Part shown: in pieces, positions 1 to 9,200 of the stretch
How the letters are laid out: each line of letters starts with the position of its first letter
How positions within the stretch are numbered: the stretch's first letter is position 1
Assembly: GCA_021733795.1 (NCBI GenBank)
Contig: JAIPKB010000032.1
Span: 1-34,796, forward strand
Source of the DNA: Akkermansiaceae bacterium
Lineage (GTDB): Bacteria; Verrucomicrobiota; Verrucomicrobiia; Verrucomicrobiales; Akkermansiaceae
DNA length: 34,796 bases
Direction of reading: 5' to 3'
Made by a program: the position numbers and the translations under genes
Notes under the pieces: generated by a model
The model's database searches: none
What the model was told of the DNA's origin: nothing
What the model saw: the letters and a program-made list of their open reading frames with translations, nothing else

Positions 1-7
1 AGACGGC

Positions 8-26
8 CTGGCGCAAGCTGCGCCAG
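8..26 (-). terminator. GC-rich hairpin downstream of the glutamate dehydrogenase gene
   Basis: A perfect 8-bp stem (CTGGCGCA paired with TGCGCCAG) with a 3-base loop lies 36 bases beyond the stop codon of the minus-strand glutamate dehydrogenase gene. It could end that transcript. No T-run follows on the minus strand, so it is not a classical intrinsic terminator, and it may instead be a REP-like palindrome. Confidence 0.3.
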
Positions 27-61
27 CCAGTATGGCCTGGTGCGGGAAGCGCTTGCGTGGG

Positions 62-3000
62 CTATGGCTTGTCTTGGGTCTTGGGTTTTGCCGTCTTGCG
101 TCTCCCGGCGCCAGTCGGGCTAACGCGGTTCATGTGCAGGCGGAGCATGTCCTCGAACTCGGCGTCGGGATCACGCTGATAGACCATGGAGGAGCCGATC
201 TCGGCGGCGAGGATGGCGGAGCGGTATTTGGGCATCAGGTTGTCCACCCGCTTGCGGAAGCGCGGGTTCGTCCGCAGCATGGCGGGCAGATGGGAAAGGA
301 TGGCATTGCGGAAGACAGGGTCCTCCGCCAGTTGCGGGTTGGCCTGGAAGTACTTGAACAAGCGGGCGTAGTTGCCGTTGATCTCGTTGCTGATCCAATC
401 GGAGATTTCGGTGTCGAGCAGGTTCCCCTCGCGGCGGCGGGCTATGATCAGGTTGGCCTCGTCGGATGCGCGCCGCACGAGGATTTCGAGCACATCCCGG
501 ACATACTCCTGCTTGTGCTTCAGGAACTCCTTTTCGGTGAGCAGCAGGTTGGCGATGATCTCGTAGGAGGAGGAAATCACGCCGCACTTGTTCGCCGAGG
601 CGTCGCGCAGCAAAAGCACGCCCTTCCGCTGCAAGTTCACCCGGGCGTCCGGGGTGATGAACGAATTGGCGCCTTCCACGATGACCCGGGAGGACGGCCG
701 GCCGTCGGGCAGCAGGAACTGCTCCCAGTTGTCGGCGTCGATCGTTTCCGGACGGCCACCCGCCGGGATGAAAAGATCGGCCTCCACCGTGAAGGGCAGC
801 GAGCCATAGGCGCGGGAGAAGCCGTCGATGGAGATCCATTCCTCCCGCAGGCCGGTCTCGGTCCGCGTCACCCTGCGGTGGAGTTGGCGCAGGCCGTCCA
901 TTCTGGTGGCGGTCCGGAACAGCATGCTGCCGCCGGGGTGAAGCGCCATCGGATCGAAGGCGTGCAGGTCCTCCTTGAGCAGGATGCGGCCCAATTCCGC
1001 GTGGTCGGCACCGGCCGGATCGATCAGTGCGGCGGTGCCATCGAGGATGAGCCGCAACTGCGCCTTGGGCCAGGACCGCAGGATGATGGCCATCGCGTTG
1101 CCGGCCACGTCGCCGTTAGCGCCGCCGGTGATTTTCAGGCTGACCGGATCGCGGCGGACATCGATGCCCATTTCGCGCATGGCGATTTCCGCGAAGGTGA
1201 CGACGCCGGTGGAGGTGACGGCGTATTCCTTGTGGTTGACGCCCACTTTTTTGGAGGACATCACGCCGATGCCCAGAAGATAGCCCCGCTGGCGGGAAAG
1301 GGCCGCGATTTCCTCGATCATCGGATCGCCCATGTTCTCGTCGGGGCCCAGTTCGATCGGTTCGTCCTCGCGGTAGTAGTCAACCACCGCCGGGTGGCGG
1401 GCGACGCCTTCATCGGTCACATAGATATCCAGGAACGAGTTGAACACGGCGCGCTGGAGTTTCTGCAGGCGGATGGTTTCCAGGTCTCGCTCGGCGTCCT
1501 CGAGTTTGGCGGCGTCCATCAGCATCACCAGTTTCGAGCCGCCTTCGTAGATGTCCTTGTTTTTGAAGTGCTGGGTGTGGGCCAGCACGAAGTTCTCGCG
1601 GAAGAGGGTTGTCGCGTTGGTCAGGAAGTCATCGGCGCTGCGGCAGGTGACGGTGCGCCAGCCGCCGCGGGCGATGTCCGAGAAGCCGATGTGATAGCCG
1701 AAGCCGTAGCGGGCGAAGAAGAAGGTGATGCGGAACGGAGTCGCCTGCGGCAGGTCGCTGGTGAAGGCCGGGCCGAGTTCGGCAAGGTAGGCCGGGTCCA
1801 GGCGGAAGGAGATGGCCTGCTTCTGCAGCACGAAGAAGTTGGTCTTGAGCGTGTGCTTGATGAACAGCAGGCAGCAGCGGAACACGGTGCGGCGCACATC
1901 GTCGAGGTGGCGGTGGCCGGTGTTGTATACGCGCACGGCCTGTTCGGCGGCGGCGAGTCGTTTCTTCCAGCCCCTGGGGCGGCCCTTCGAGGACGGGTCG
2001 AAACGGGTCCGGAACAGCGCGGTCAGCATTTGCGCCATCGGCGGATTGGAGAGAAACGAGTGGCGCACTTCCTCCAGATCGAAGCGGTCGGGCTGGGCAT
2101 GGGCGAGATTGCTGTGGCAGAAGGCCACAAAGGCCCGCACCAGTGAGGCGTCCTCGCCGCTCATCACGCCGGTGGTGACCAGATCGCGGTACTCCGGCGA
2201 AGTCGGACGCAGCGCCTGGGTGTTGAAGAACTCCCGTTCGAGCTGCCGGTGCTGCGGTGAGCCGAGTTTCAGCCGGCCGCCAGCCCGCAGGGACACATAG
2301 AAGTTGCAAAGGGCGTAGGGCCGCTCGCCGTTGGAGATGTCCAGCACATAGGCGCGCGACACGCCCAGTTCCAGGCGATTGAGCACTTCCAGCAGTTGGG
2401 AAAGGAGCCGGCGGTGCGGCGGACTGGCCACCACGAAGGAAACCCGGGTCAACCCGCTGCCGTCCCGCATTGCCTCGGTATCCAGATAGAGCCCGCCGGC
2501 CCGGTCACATAACTGCAGCAACCGCAGCGCCTGCGCCACCCGGCGGGGCGGTGCCACGCGGGTGATGGACTCATTGTTTGCCCAAAGGATTTTGAGCAGG
2601 TGGCCCAGCTCCCTCATGTCGAAGTCGGGATAATCGGTCCGCATCACCTTCGCCACGGCACGGCGGATGTCCGGAGGTACCTCCACTCCGGCGGCCAGCC
2701 TTGCTTTCATCCAGTCCTCGGTCTTGCAGTCGAACTCGAACCGCTGGATCTCCAGCGTCGCGTCCATGCCCGGCATGGTCCGGTCCGAATGGACGAACAT
2801 CGCGTAGGAAATCGGTAGGCCGGCGGTTCTTCCCAGTTTGATCGTGCGGTAGAGCGAGCCCGGCTCGTTGGGCGCCGCGACAATGAACGCTTTGGGGCGG
2901 TCGGCCAGGATCAGGTGGCGGTTGGTTTTCAACGTGCCAAGGTTGCGTTCCAGAATCGCGATGGCATCCGGCTCGTCCTGCATGGCCGCGAAAAAGTAGC

Positions 3001-3103
3001 TGGGCATGGCCACGCGCAGCCAGCGGGCGTTGTCTGGATCGGTCTGCTCCATACCACTGGTGCCTGCGGGATCCGGGGAATCCGGTTTGCGGTGGGTTTG
3101 CAT
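62..3103 (-). CDS. NAD-dependent glutamate dehydrogenase, large (about 115 kDa, GDH2-like) type
   Basis: The 1013-residue product should oxidatively deaminate glutamate to 2-oxoglutarate and ammonia with NAD, in the cytoplasm. The catalytic half carries KNKDIYEGGSKLVMLMDA near residues 511-530, the counterpart of the glutamate-binding lysine region of yeast-type GDH2. The nucleotide-binding part has GGANGDVAGNAMAI near residue 660 and EGANSFITPDARVNLQRKG near 804. The roughly 450-residue N-terminal part matches the regulatory extension of this class, and the length fits the 115-kDa class rather than the 50-kDa or 180-kDa ones. The ATG at 3103 is the first start after an open region. It is transcribed alone, divergently from the gene at 3433. 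No frameshift was seen. Family assignment is firm; NAD rather than NADP use is taken from the family. Confidence 0.93.
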   Translation of the reverse strand: MQTHRKPDSPDPAGTSGMEQTDPDNARWLRVAMPSYFFAAMQDEPDAIAILERNLGTLKTNRHLILADRPKAFIVAAPNEPGSLYRTIKLGRTAGLPISYAMFVHSDRTMPGMDATLEIQRFEFDCKTEDWMKARLAAGVEVPPDIRRAVAKVMRTDYPDFDMRELGHLLKILWANNESITRVAPPRRVAQALRLLQLCDRAGGLYLDTEAMRDGSGLTRVSFVVASPPHRRLLSQLLEVLNRLELGVSRAYVLDISNGERPYALCNFYVSLRAGGRLKLGSPQHRQLEREFFNTQALRPTSPEYRDLVTTGVMSGEDASLVRAFVAFCHSNLAHAQPDRFDLEEVRHSFLSNPPMAQMLTALFRTRFDPSSKGRPRGWKKRLAAAEQAVRVYNTGHRHLDDVRRTVFRCCLLFIKHTLKTNFFVLQKQAISFRLDPAYLAELGPAFTSDLPQATPFRITFFFARYGFGYHIGFSDIARGGWRTVTCRSADDFLTNATTLFRENFVLAHTQHFKNKDIYEGGSKLVMLMDAAKLEDAERDLETIRLQKLQRAVFNSFLDIYVTDEGVARHPAVVDYYREDEPIELGPDENMGDPMIEEIAALSRQRGYLLGIGVMSSKKVGVNHKEYAVTSTGVVTFAEIAMREMGIDVRRDPVSLKITGGANGDVAGNAMAIILRSWPKAQLRLILDGTAALIDPAGADHAELGRILLKEDLHAFDPMALHPGGSMLFRTATRMDGLRQLHRRVTRTETGLREEWISIDGFSRAYGSLPFTVEADLFIPAGGRPETIDADNWEQFLLPDGRPSSRVIVEGANSFITPDARVNLQRKGVLLLRDASANKCGVISSSYEIIANLLLTEKEFLKHKQEYVRDVLEILVRRASDEANLIIARRREGNLLDTEISDWISNEINGNYARLFKYFQANPQLAEDPVFRNAILSHLPAMLRTNPRFRKRVDNLMPKYRSAILAAEIGSSMVYQRDPDAEFEDMLRLHMNRVSPTGAGRRKTAKPKTQDKP

Positions 3104-3432
3104 GGGATTTTGATGTTAGATCAGACGGTGGGAGTGCCGGGAATTGATCACGGACGGGCGGCGGCGGGGAAACCACGGCTGGGTTTGGCGCCCACGGAAA
3201 GGTCTAAGCGGGGTGGTGGTCGGATTCATGGAGAAATGTCCCTGGGCACGAGGCTAGACCCAGACCCAGGCCAGGCAAGGACAAACCTGCGGAGGCCACG
3301 GAAAATGATGGTGCCGGGTACCGGGGCGCGGACAACCGGATTGGGAATAGTTGGCCTCCCACCATCGATTTCCCCTTGCGGCCTGGCGAAACGGTTCCAT
3401 GGTATTGCTGGGAAGACAACCCCCATTACCCC
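3104..3432. other. Divergent intergenic region
   Basis: This 329-base stretch separates the divergent glutamate dehydrogenase and host-attachment-family genes and must hold both promoters. I found no convincing -35/-10 pair, no tRNA and no strong inverted repeat. Open frames here are short extensions of shadow frames. Confidence 0.5.
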
Positions 3433-3894
3433 ATGAAAAAGTTGATTGTGATTGCCAATCTCGGACGGGTCAGGCCGGTCAAGTTCAAACCGGCGGGAGA
3501 CGATCCACAGGACCGTGCCCATTTGTTCGAAGACCCCGGAAGCACGCTGGAACTGCGGCCCAAGTCGATTCACGAAGTGGTCACCGACCAGGCCGGGCGC
3601 TTCCGCCAGGGTGGCCCGGTCAATCGCCAGGGCGGGGCGTCCGCCGGCGAGGAACATCACTTGAAATCCGAGCTGGAGCACCAGGCGCTGGAACGTGTCG
3701 CGGGAAAAATCGGCGATATCGTCGCCGCCGCCGGCTACCCGGCTTGGCAACTTGTTTTCCCGCAGGAGAATCTGCCGGGTTTGCTGAAAGCCCTGCCCGC
3801 CGCCACCTTGCGGTCCTTGTCCGACACGCTGCCGGGTGATTTGACCAAACTGCCATTGGCGGAGCTGGAAAAGCGCTTCCTCAACGGCCATTGA
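3433..3894 (+). CDS. Host attachment protein family (PF10116-like)
   Basis: The 153-residue protein begins MKKLIVIANLGRVRPVKF. It has the family layout: an N-terminal strand, a VTDQAGR motif near residue 50 followed by a glycine- and glutamine-rich loop, a helix with two HH/E-rich turns, and a C-terminal DLTKLPLAELEKRF helix typical of proteins annotated as required for attachment to host cells. The fold is related to archaeal release factor 1 and baeRF proteins, so a nucleic-acid or ribosome role is also possible; the biochemical function is not established. The ATG at 3433 is chosen over an in-frame upstream start at 3376 because the family begins with the MKKLIVIA strand. No Shine-Dalgarno site is visible. 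It lies upstream of nfeD on the same strand, with an 86-base gap. Confidence 0.72.
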   Translation: MKKLIVIANLGRVRPVKFKPAGDDPQDRAHLFEDPGSTLELRPKSIHEVVTDQAGRFRQGGPVNRQGGASAGEEHHLKSELEHQALERVAGKIGDIVAAAGYPAWQLVFPQENLPGLLKALPAATLRSLSDTLPGDLTKLPLAELEKRFLNGH

Positions 3895-3980
3895 GCCGGA
3901 GTGTTCCGCCGGCGCCGGAATTGCGGATCCGGAGTTGCAGATCCGGCGGATCCGGTTATATTGGTGGGAGGGGCTCAGCC

Positions 3981-5270
3981 ATGAAGCGATTGTTATCAGC
4001 GGCAGTGGCGGTGGTGGTTTGCGGGTTGTCGCTTGACCTGCTGGGGGCGGATGTTGGCTGGATCCAACTCAAGGGCGCGATCGGGCCGGCCTCAGCGGGC
4101 TATGTCGCCCGGGCCGTTGACGTTGCCGCCGAGCGTGGCGACCGCTGCCTGGTCATTCAACTGGATACCCCCGGCGGCTCGCTGGATGCCACCAAGGAGA
4201 TCGTCCAGACGATGTTCGCGGCCACGGTGCCAACCGTGGTTTACGTCGCGCCCGATGGAGCGTGGGCCGGGAGCGCGGGTTGCTTCATCACCCTGGCCGC
4301 GGACGTGGCGGCCATGGCTCCCGGCACCAACATCGGCGCGGCGCATCCGGTGTCGCTGGGGCCCGGCGGCGGGGAACAAACCAGCGACGTGATGAAACAG
4401 AAAATGGAAAGTTTCGCCAGCAGCTACATCGCCTCGATCGCCGAAAAACGGGGGCGCAATGTCGAGTGGGCGACGTCCGCCGTGGTCACCAGCGAGTCGA
4501 TCACCGCGACGAGGGCGCTGGAACTCAAGGTCATCGACCTGGTAGCAACCGATCTGCCGGATTTGCTGCGGCAACTCGACGCCCGCGAGGTGCGGGGCCA
4601 CGCATTCAACACTGCGGACGCGCGGGTGCGCGAAATCCCCATGACCGTGAGCGAGCGGGTCCTGCAGTGGCTGTCGCATCCGGAGTTGATGATGATCCTG
4701 ATGCTGGTGGCGATCTACGGGATCATCGGCGAGTTGAGCAACCCCGGATCAATCCTACCGGGGGTGATAGGGGCCATCGCGCTGATTCTGGTGCTTTACA
4801 TGGCGACGGTGTTGCCGGTCAACGTGGCCGGCCTGGCGCTGATCGGGCTGGCGGTGGTGCTGTTCATCGCGGACATTTTCGCTCCCACCCACGGGGTGCT
4901 TACGGTTGGCGGGATGGTGGCGTTTTTCCTGGGTGCGCTGATGCTGTTCAACCGCGCGGACCCGGCCTTTCGCGTTTCGCTGGCCTACATCATTCCCGCC
5001 ACGCTGCTGACGGCGGCCTTCTTCACCTTTGTCGTGGGCGCGGGCTTGCGGGCGCAGCGGTTGCCGCTGCGGGCCGGCCAGGAAACCCTGCTTGGCAAGA
5101 CGGTGCCAACGCTGACTCGGATCGATGCCACCTGCGGCAAGGTGTTCGTCGAAGGCGAATATTGGAATGCCGTGAGCGAACAGCCAATCGCAGCAGGACA
5201 ACCCTCCGAGATCGTCGGCATCAACGGACTCACTTTGCAGGTCAAACCCATCCCACCAACCTCAACCTGA
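3981..5270 (+). CDS. nfeD: NfeD/ClpP-like membrane-bound serine protease
   Basis: The 429-residue protein has a signal peptide (about residues 1-23), a ClpP/crotonase-like protease domain (about 25-220), several hydrophobic segments (about 230-375) and a C-terminal NfeD OB-fold (about 385-429). [10 protein letters not shown] forms the oxyanion region. Ser in AWAGSAGCF is the likely nucleophile, and Lys in the following [13 protein letters not shown] helix is the likely general base, as in the archaeal 1510-N protease, which cleaves the tail of its stomatin partner. GGGAGG-like bases lie about 9 bases before the ATG at 3981, supporting that start over the open frame that extends upstream. The next gene, 13 bases on, is the expected slipin, so the two probably form one transcript and act together at the membrane. 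Confidence 0.9.
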   Translation: MKRLLSAAVAVVVCGLSLDLLGADVGWIQLKGAIGPASAGYVARAVDVAAERGDRCLVIQLDTPGGSLDATKEIVQTMFAATVPTVVYVAPDGAWAGSAGCFITLAADVAAMAPGTNIGAAHPVSLGPGGGEQTSDVMKQKMESFASSYIASIAEKRGRNVEWATSAVVTSESITATRALELKVIDLVATDLPDLLRQLDAREVRGHAFNTADARVREIPMTVSERVLQWLSHPELMMILMLVAIYGIIGELSNPGSILPGVIGAIALILVLYMATVLPVNVAGLALIGLAVVLFIADIFAPTHGVLTVGGMVAFFLGALMLFNRADPAFRVSLAYIIPATLLTAAFFTFVVGAGLRAQRLPLRAGQETLLGKTVPTLTRIDATCGKVFVEGEYWNAVSEQPIAAGQPSEIVGINGLTLQVKPIPPTST

Positions 5271-5283
5271 AACGGAGCACGCC

Positions 5284-6066
5284 ATGGAACAAATCATCGC
5301 CAAATTCGCCAACCTCACCGCCTGGCTGGTGCCAATCGTCATTCTGGCGGTGGTCGTCCTGCCCCAAGCCGTCCGGATTCTGCGGGAGTACGAACGCGCC
5401 GTCATTTTCCGGCTCGGCAAGTTGCTGGGCGCCAAGGGCCCGGGACTCGTCCTGCTGATCCCGGTGGTCGACCGGATGGTCAAGATGGACCTCCGGGTGG
5501 TCACCATCGACGTCCCCAAACAGGAAGTGATGACCCGCGACAACGTGCCCGCCACCGTGGATGCGGTGGTTTACTTCCGGGTCGTGGATCCGGTCGCCGC
5601 CGTGGTCAAGGTCGAGAATTTCTTGAAGGCCACCTCGCTCATCGCCCAAACGACGTTGCGGAGCGTGTTAGGCCAGTCCCCGCTCGACGACCTGCTGGCG
5701 CAGCGCGAGAGCGTCAACCAGCATTTGCAGGAAATCATCGACCGGCAGACCGATCCCTGGGGCGTCAAGGTCGCGGCGGTCGAAGTCAGGGACGTGGCGC
5801 TGCCGGACAGCATGAAGCGGGCGATGGCCAAACAGGCCGAGGCCGAGCGCGAGCGCCGCGCCAAGATTGTCAACGCCGAAGGCGAATACCAGGCGGCGGA
5901 GAAGATGGTGCAGGCCGCCACCATGATGAGCAAGGAGCCGATCGCCCTGCAACTGCGCTTCCTGCAGACCATGCGCGAGATTTCCAGCGAACACAACACC
6001 ACCACCTTCCTGCCGGTGCCGATCGATTTGTTCTCGCCGTTCCTGAAAGGCCCGTCCAAGGGCTGA
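5284..6066 (+). CDS. SPFH/band-7 slipin (stomatin-like membrane protein)
   Basis: This 260-residue protein has one N-terminal membrane segment (about residues 10-30, [17 protein letters not shown]) followed by a full SPFH domain: [41 protein letters not shown] and [14 protein letters not shown] are typical slipin motifs. A charged helix rich in Ala, Glu and Arg (about 175-215) is expected to drive oligomerisation. Slipins assemble into membrane microdomain scaffolds. The C-terminal region is hydrophobic and suits cleavage by the NfeD protease encoded just upstream. A GGAG site lies about 7 bases before the ATG. Length and motifs are normal for the family. Confidence 0.92.
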   Translation: MEQIIAKFANLTAWLVPIVILAVVVLPQAVRILREYERAVIFRLGKLLGAKGPGLVLLIPVVDRMVKMDLRVVTIDVPKQEVMTRDNVPATVDAVVYFRVVDPVAAVVKVENFLKATSLIAQTTLRSVLGQSPLDDLLAQRESVNQHLQEIIDRQTDPWGVKVAAVEVRDVALPDSMKRAMAKQAEAERERRAKIVNAEGEYQAAEKMVQAATMMSKEPIALQLRFLQTMREISSEHNTTTFLPVPIDLFSPFLKGPSKG

Positions 6067-6085
6067 GCGGTTTCCTGGCAATCAC

Positions 6086-6114
6086 TTGACAAATGGAGGG
6101 GGCTCGGCGATCCT
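6086..6114 (+). promoter_or_regulatory. Possible promoter for the activase gene
   Basis: A perfect TTGACA sits at 6086-6091. Seventeen bases later is GATCCT, a weak -10 match. The site lies in the 224-base gap between the slipin gene and the activase start, which suggests independent transcription of the activase. Only the -35 element is convincing. Confidence 0.35.
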
Positions 6115-6290
6115 GCCGTCATGATCGTAGGGAAGGCGGCCAGTTTTCCTCGTTTCGCCGTACGGCACGCGCCTCGGAAGGTTCCGGGACCGCTGTATTC
6201 AAGCCGCTTCATCCCTTCCGGTTCCTGGTTTGCCCTTCCCGAGCGGACAACCCCCACCGACAGGGTTCAAACCATCCACCAGCAACGCTG

Positions 6291-9200
6291 GTGACAGCCT
6301 ACCTCGGCATCAACATCGGCGCGCTGACGGTCAAGGTGGTTGCGTTTCGCGGCGCGGCCACCGAGCCCCGCGTGGTGCCGCACCAGGGCAGGGCGTTGGC
6401 GGTGGTCCGCGATCTGCTGGCCGCTGACGGGTTTGCCGACGCGGATTACTTCGGCGTGTCCGGGCGGCTGGGGCACCTCTCGGAAGTGGCCGCCATCCAA
6501 CGGGCGGTGGGCGAATTGCCGGACCGCTTTGATGCGGTGGCCTCGTTGGGTGGCGAATCGTTCCTGAGCTATCTGCTTGCCGGGGGACGGATCATCAACG
6601 TGCTGTCGCATGACAAATGTGCCGCCGGCAGCGGAGAGTTCCTCGTCCAACAAATCGGCCGGATGGGAATCGGCATCGACGAGGCGATCCGGCGCTCGTT
6701 CGCCGGCAGGGTGGTGCCGCTGGCGTCGCGCTGCTCGGTGCATTGCAAGTCCGACATCACCCACAAGCTCAACCGCCACGAGGCCACTCCCGAGGACATC
6801 CTGCACACGCTGCATGACAGCATGGCGAACAAGGTGGTGTCATTGTTGGAAAAAGGACAGCGCGAACTGCGGCGCGTGTTGTTGATCGGCGGGGTGTCCG
6901 GCAATGCGGCGATGGTTGCCGCGCTGCGCGCCAAACTGCCGGCGACCGAGTTCGTGGTGTTGCCGGAGAGCGCGTGGCTTGAGGCATGGGGCACGGCGCT
7001 GCTCACCCGCGACGCACCATGCCACCGCTCGCCCCAGTTTGCGGGGCAGGCTCACCTCAGCCGGCTGCCGCCGCTCCATCAGTACCGCGACCGGGTCCAG
7101 GTCATCCCCGCACCGCCCCGGCCGGCACCGTCAGCGGGCCCGCTGGTGCTGGGGGTGGACGCCGGGTCCACGACCACCAAGGCGGTCCTGCTTGATCCGG
7201 CGACGCAGGCGGTGGTGGCATCCCATTACGCCCGCACCAATGGCGACCCGGTGGCGGCGACCCGTCACTGCTTGCGGACACTCGTAGGGGAGGCGGGCAA
7301 TCGCCAGGTCATGTTGGTGGCGACCACCGGCTCCGCCCGCGAACTGATCGGGGCCTATCTGGGCACCAAGCATGTTTACAACGAGATCTCCGCCCATGCC
7401 GCCGGCGCGCATCACTACGACGACGAAGTGGACACGATCTTCGAGATCGGCGGCCAGGATGCAAAATATATCTATCTGCGCAACGGCGTGCCGATGGATT
7501 ACGCCATGAACAACGCCTGCTCCGCCGGCACCGGTTCCTTTCTCGAGGAAAGCGCCCACGGGGATCTGGGGCTTGAGGTGGCGGCGATTGCGGTGCCGGC
7601 CCTGGCGGCCCCGGCCCCGGTGCAGTTCAAGACGACATGTGCGGCGTTCATCAATTCCGACATCCGGATCGCCCAACAGGAAGGCCATTCCCGCGAGAAC
7701 ATTGTCGCCGGTTTGGTCTATGCGATCGCGGCCAACTACCTCAACCGCGTCAAAGGCCCGCGCCATGTGGGCAGGAAGGTGTTCTTGCAGGGCGGCGTGG
7801 CCTTGAACCGCGCCATCGGGAATGCCTTCGCCCACAGTGTCGGCCGCCAGATGGTCATTCCACCCACCCCGGAGCTGCTGGGGGCACTGGGGGTGGCGTT
7901 GCTCGCGCAACAACGGGCCGACGGTGCAGCGGGTGCCGCCATCGGATTGCTGACCCTGGCGGCGCCGGAAATGACAATGGTCGGCCGGTTCACCTGTAGG
8001 GCGTGCCAGCTGTATTGCAGCATCGACCGCTTCGAAGTGGCCGGCCGCAGGTTTCCCTTCGGCGGACGCTGCAGCCTTTACGAGAACGTGTGGAAACGCA
8101 AATCCCGCCAGGTGCCGGCAGCGGATCTGGTGGCACGGCGTGGCGAGTTGTTGTTTGGCAGGTTGCCTGCCGCCCCGGCGGGCGGGCTGCGCCGCATCGG
8201 CATCCCCAAGGCGCTTACGACCCATTCGCTCTATCCGTTATACGCGACCTTCTTCTCCACGCTGGGCATGGAGGTGGTGTTGTCCGGGATCGACCCGCTG
8301 GGCGAGTTGAAAACCAACGCCGGCTTTTGCTTTCCGGCCCAGCTCGCCCATGGGGCGGTGCTGGATCTTTGCCAACAAGGGGTCAAGCTGGTGTTTCTGC
8401 CGCACGTCTCGCACCTGCCGCAGCAGCATCCCGCGCACGGTTGCTTCCTGTGCCCGATCAGCCAGGCGAGTCCGTACGTTCTAACCAAGGTGTTCGACGA
8501 CGTCCGCTTCCTCTCGCCCGTCCTCGACTTCGCGAAAGGGTATGCCGCCAATCCGGCCTTGGTGGAAATGGCGGTCAAGGAGTTAGGGGCGCCGCCGGAG
8601 CGGGCCAAACTGGCATGGAGCGCCGCAATCAACGCGCAGACAGACGTCGAGCACGCCCTCCGCGAAATGGGCTGCAGCGCCCTGGCGGAGGCGCTCGCGA
8701 CGGGCCAGCCGGCGGTGCTGTTGGCCGGGCACAGCTACAACGCCTTTTCGCCGGAGGCCTCCCAAGCGGTGGGCAAGAAACTCGCCAGCATGGGAGTCGT
8801 GACCATTCCGGCCGATTGTCTCGAACCGGTCGGCGAGGGAGCGACCGCCTGGCATTTCGCCAACCAGATCCTGAATGCGGTGGCCATCGCCAAACAACAT
8901 CCCAATCTGTTCCTGTTGTGCGTGAGCAATTTCAGTTGCACCATCGATGCCTTCACCCAATCCGTGATAGCCTCCCAACTGGAGGACAAGCCCTATCTGA
9001 TTCTGGAAATCGACGCCCACACCGCCGACGCCGGCGTGCAGACGCGGTTGGAGGCGTTTCTCGACATCGTGCGCCACTATCGCGCCGGCCAACCCGCCGC
9101 CGCCGAGCCATTCACTCCCTGCCGGCTCACCCGTCGTGGCGGAGTGATCCGCTCGGACGGCGCGGCCGTGTCGATCACCGACCCCCGGGTGAAGATCCAT

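Noticed and set aside
32..2146. Long 704-codon open frame on the plus strand opposite glutamate dehydrogenase
   Set aside because: It is antisense to a clear, full-length enzyme gene; its translation is rich in Gly, Val, His and Asp as expected for shadow frames in GC-rich DNA.
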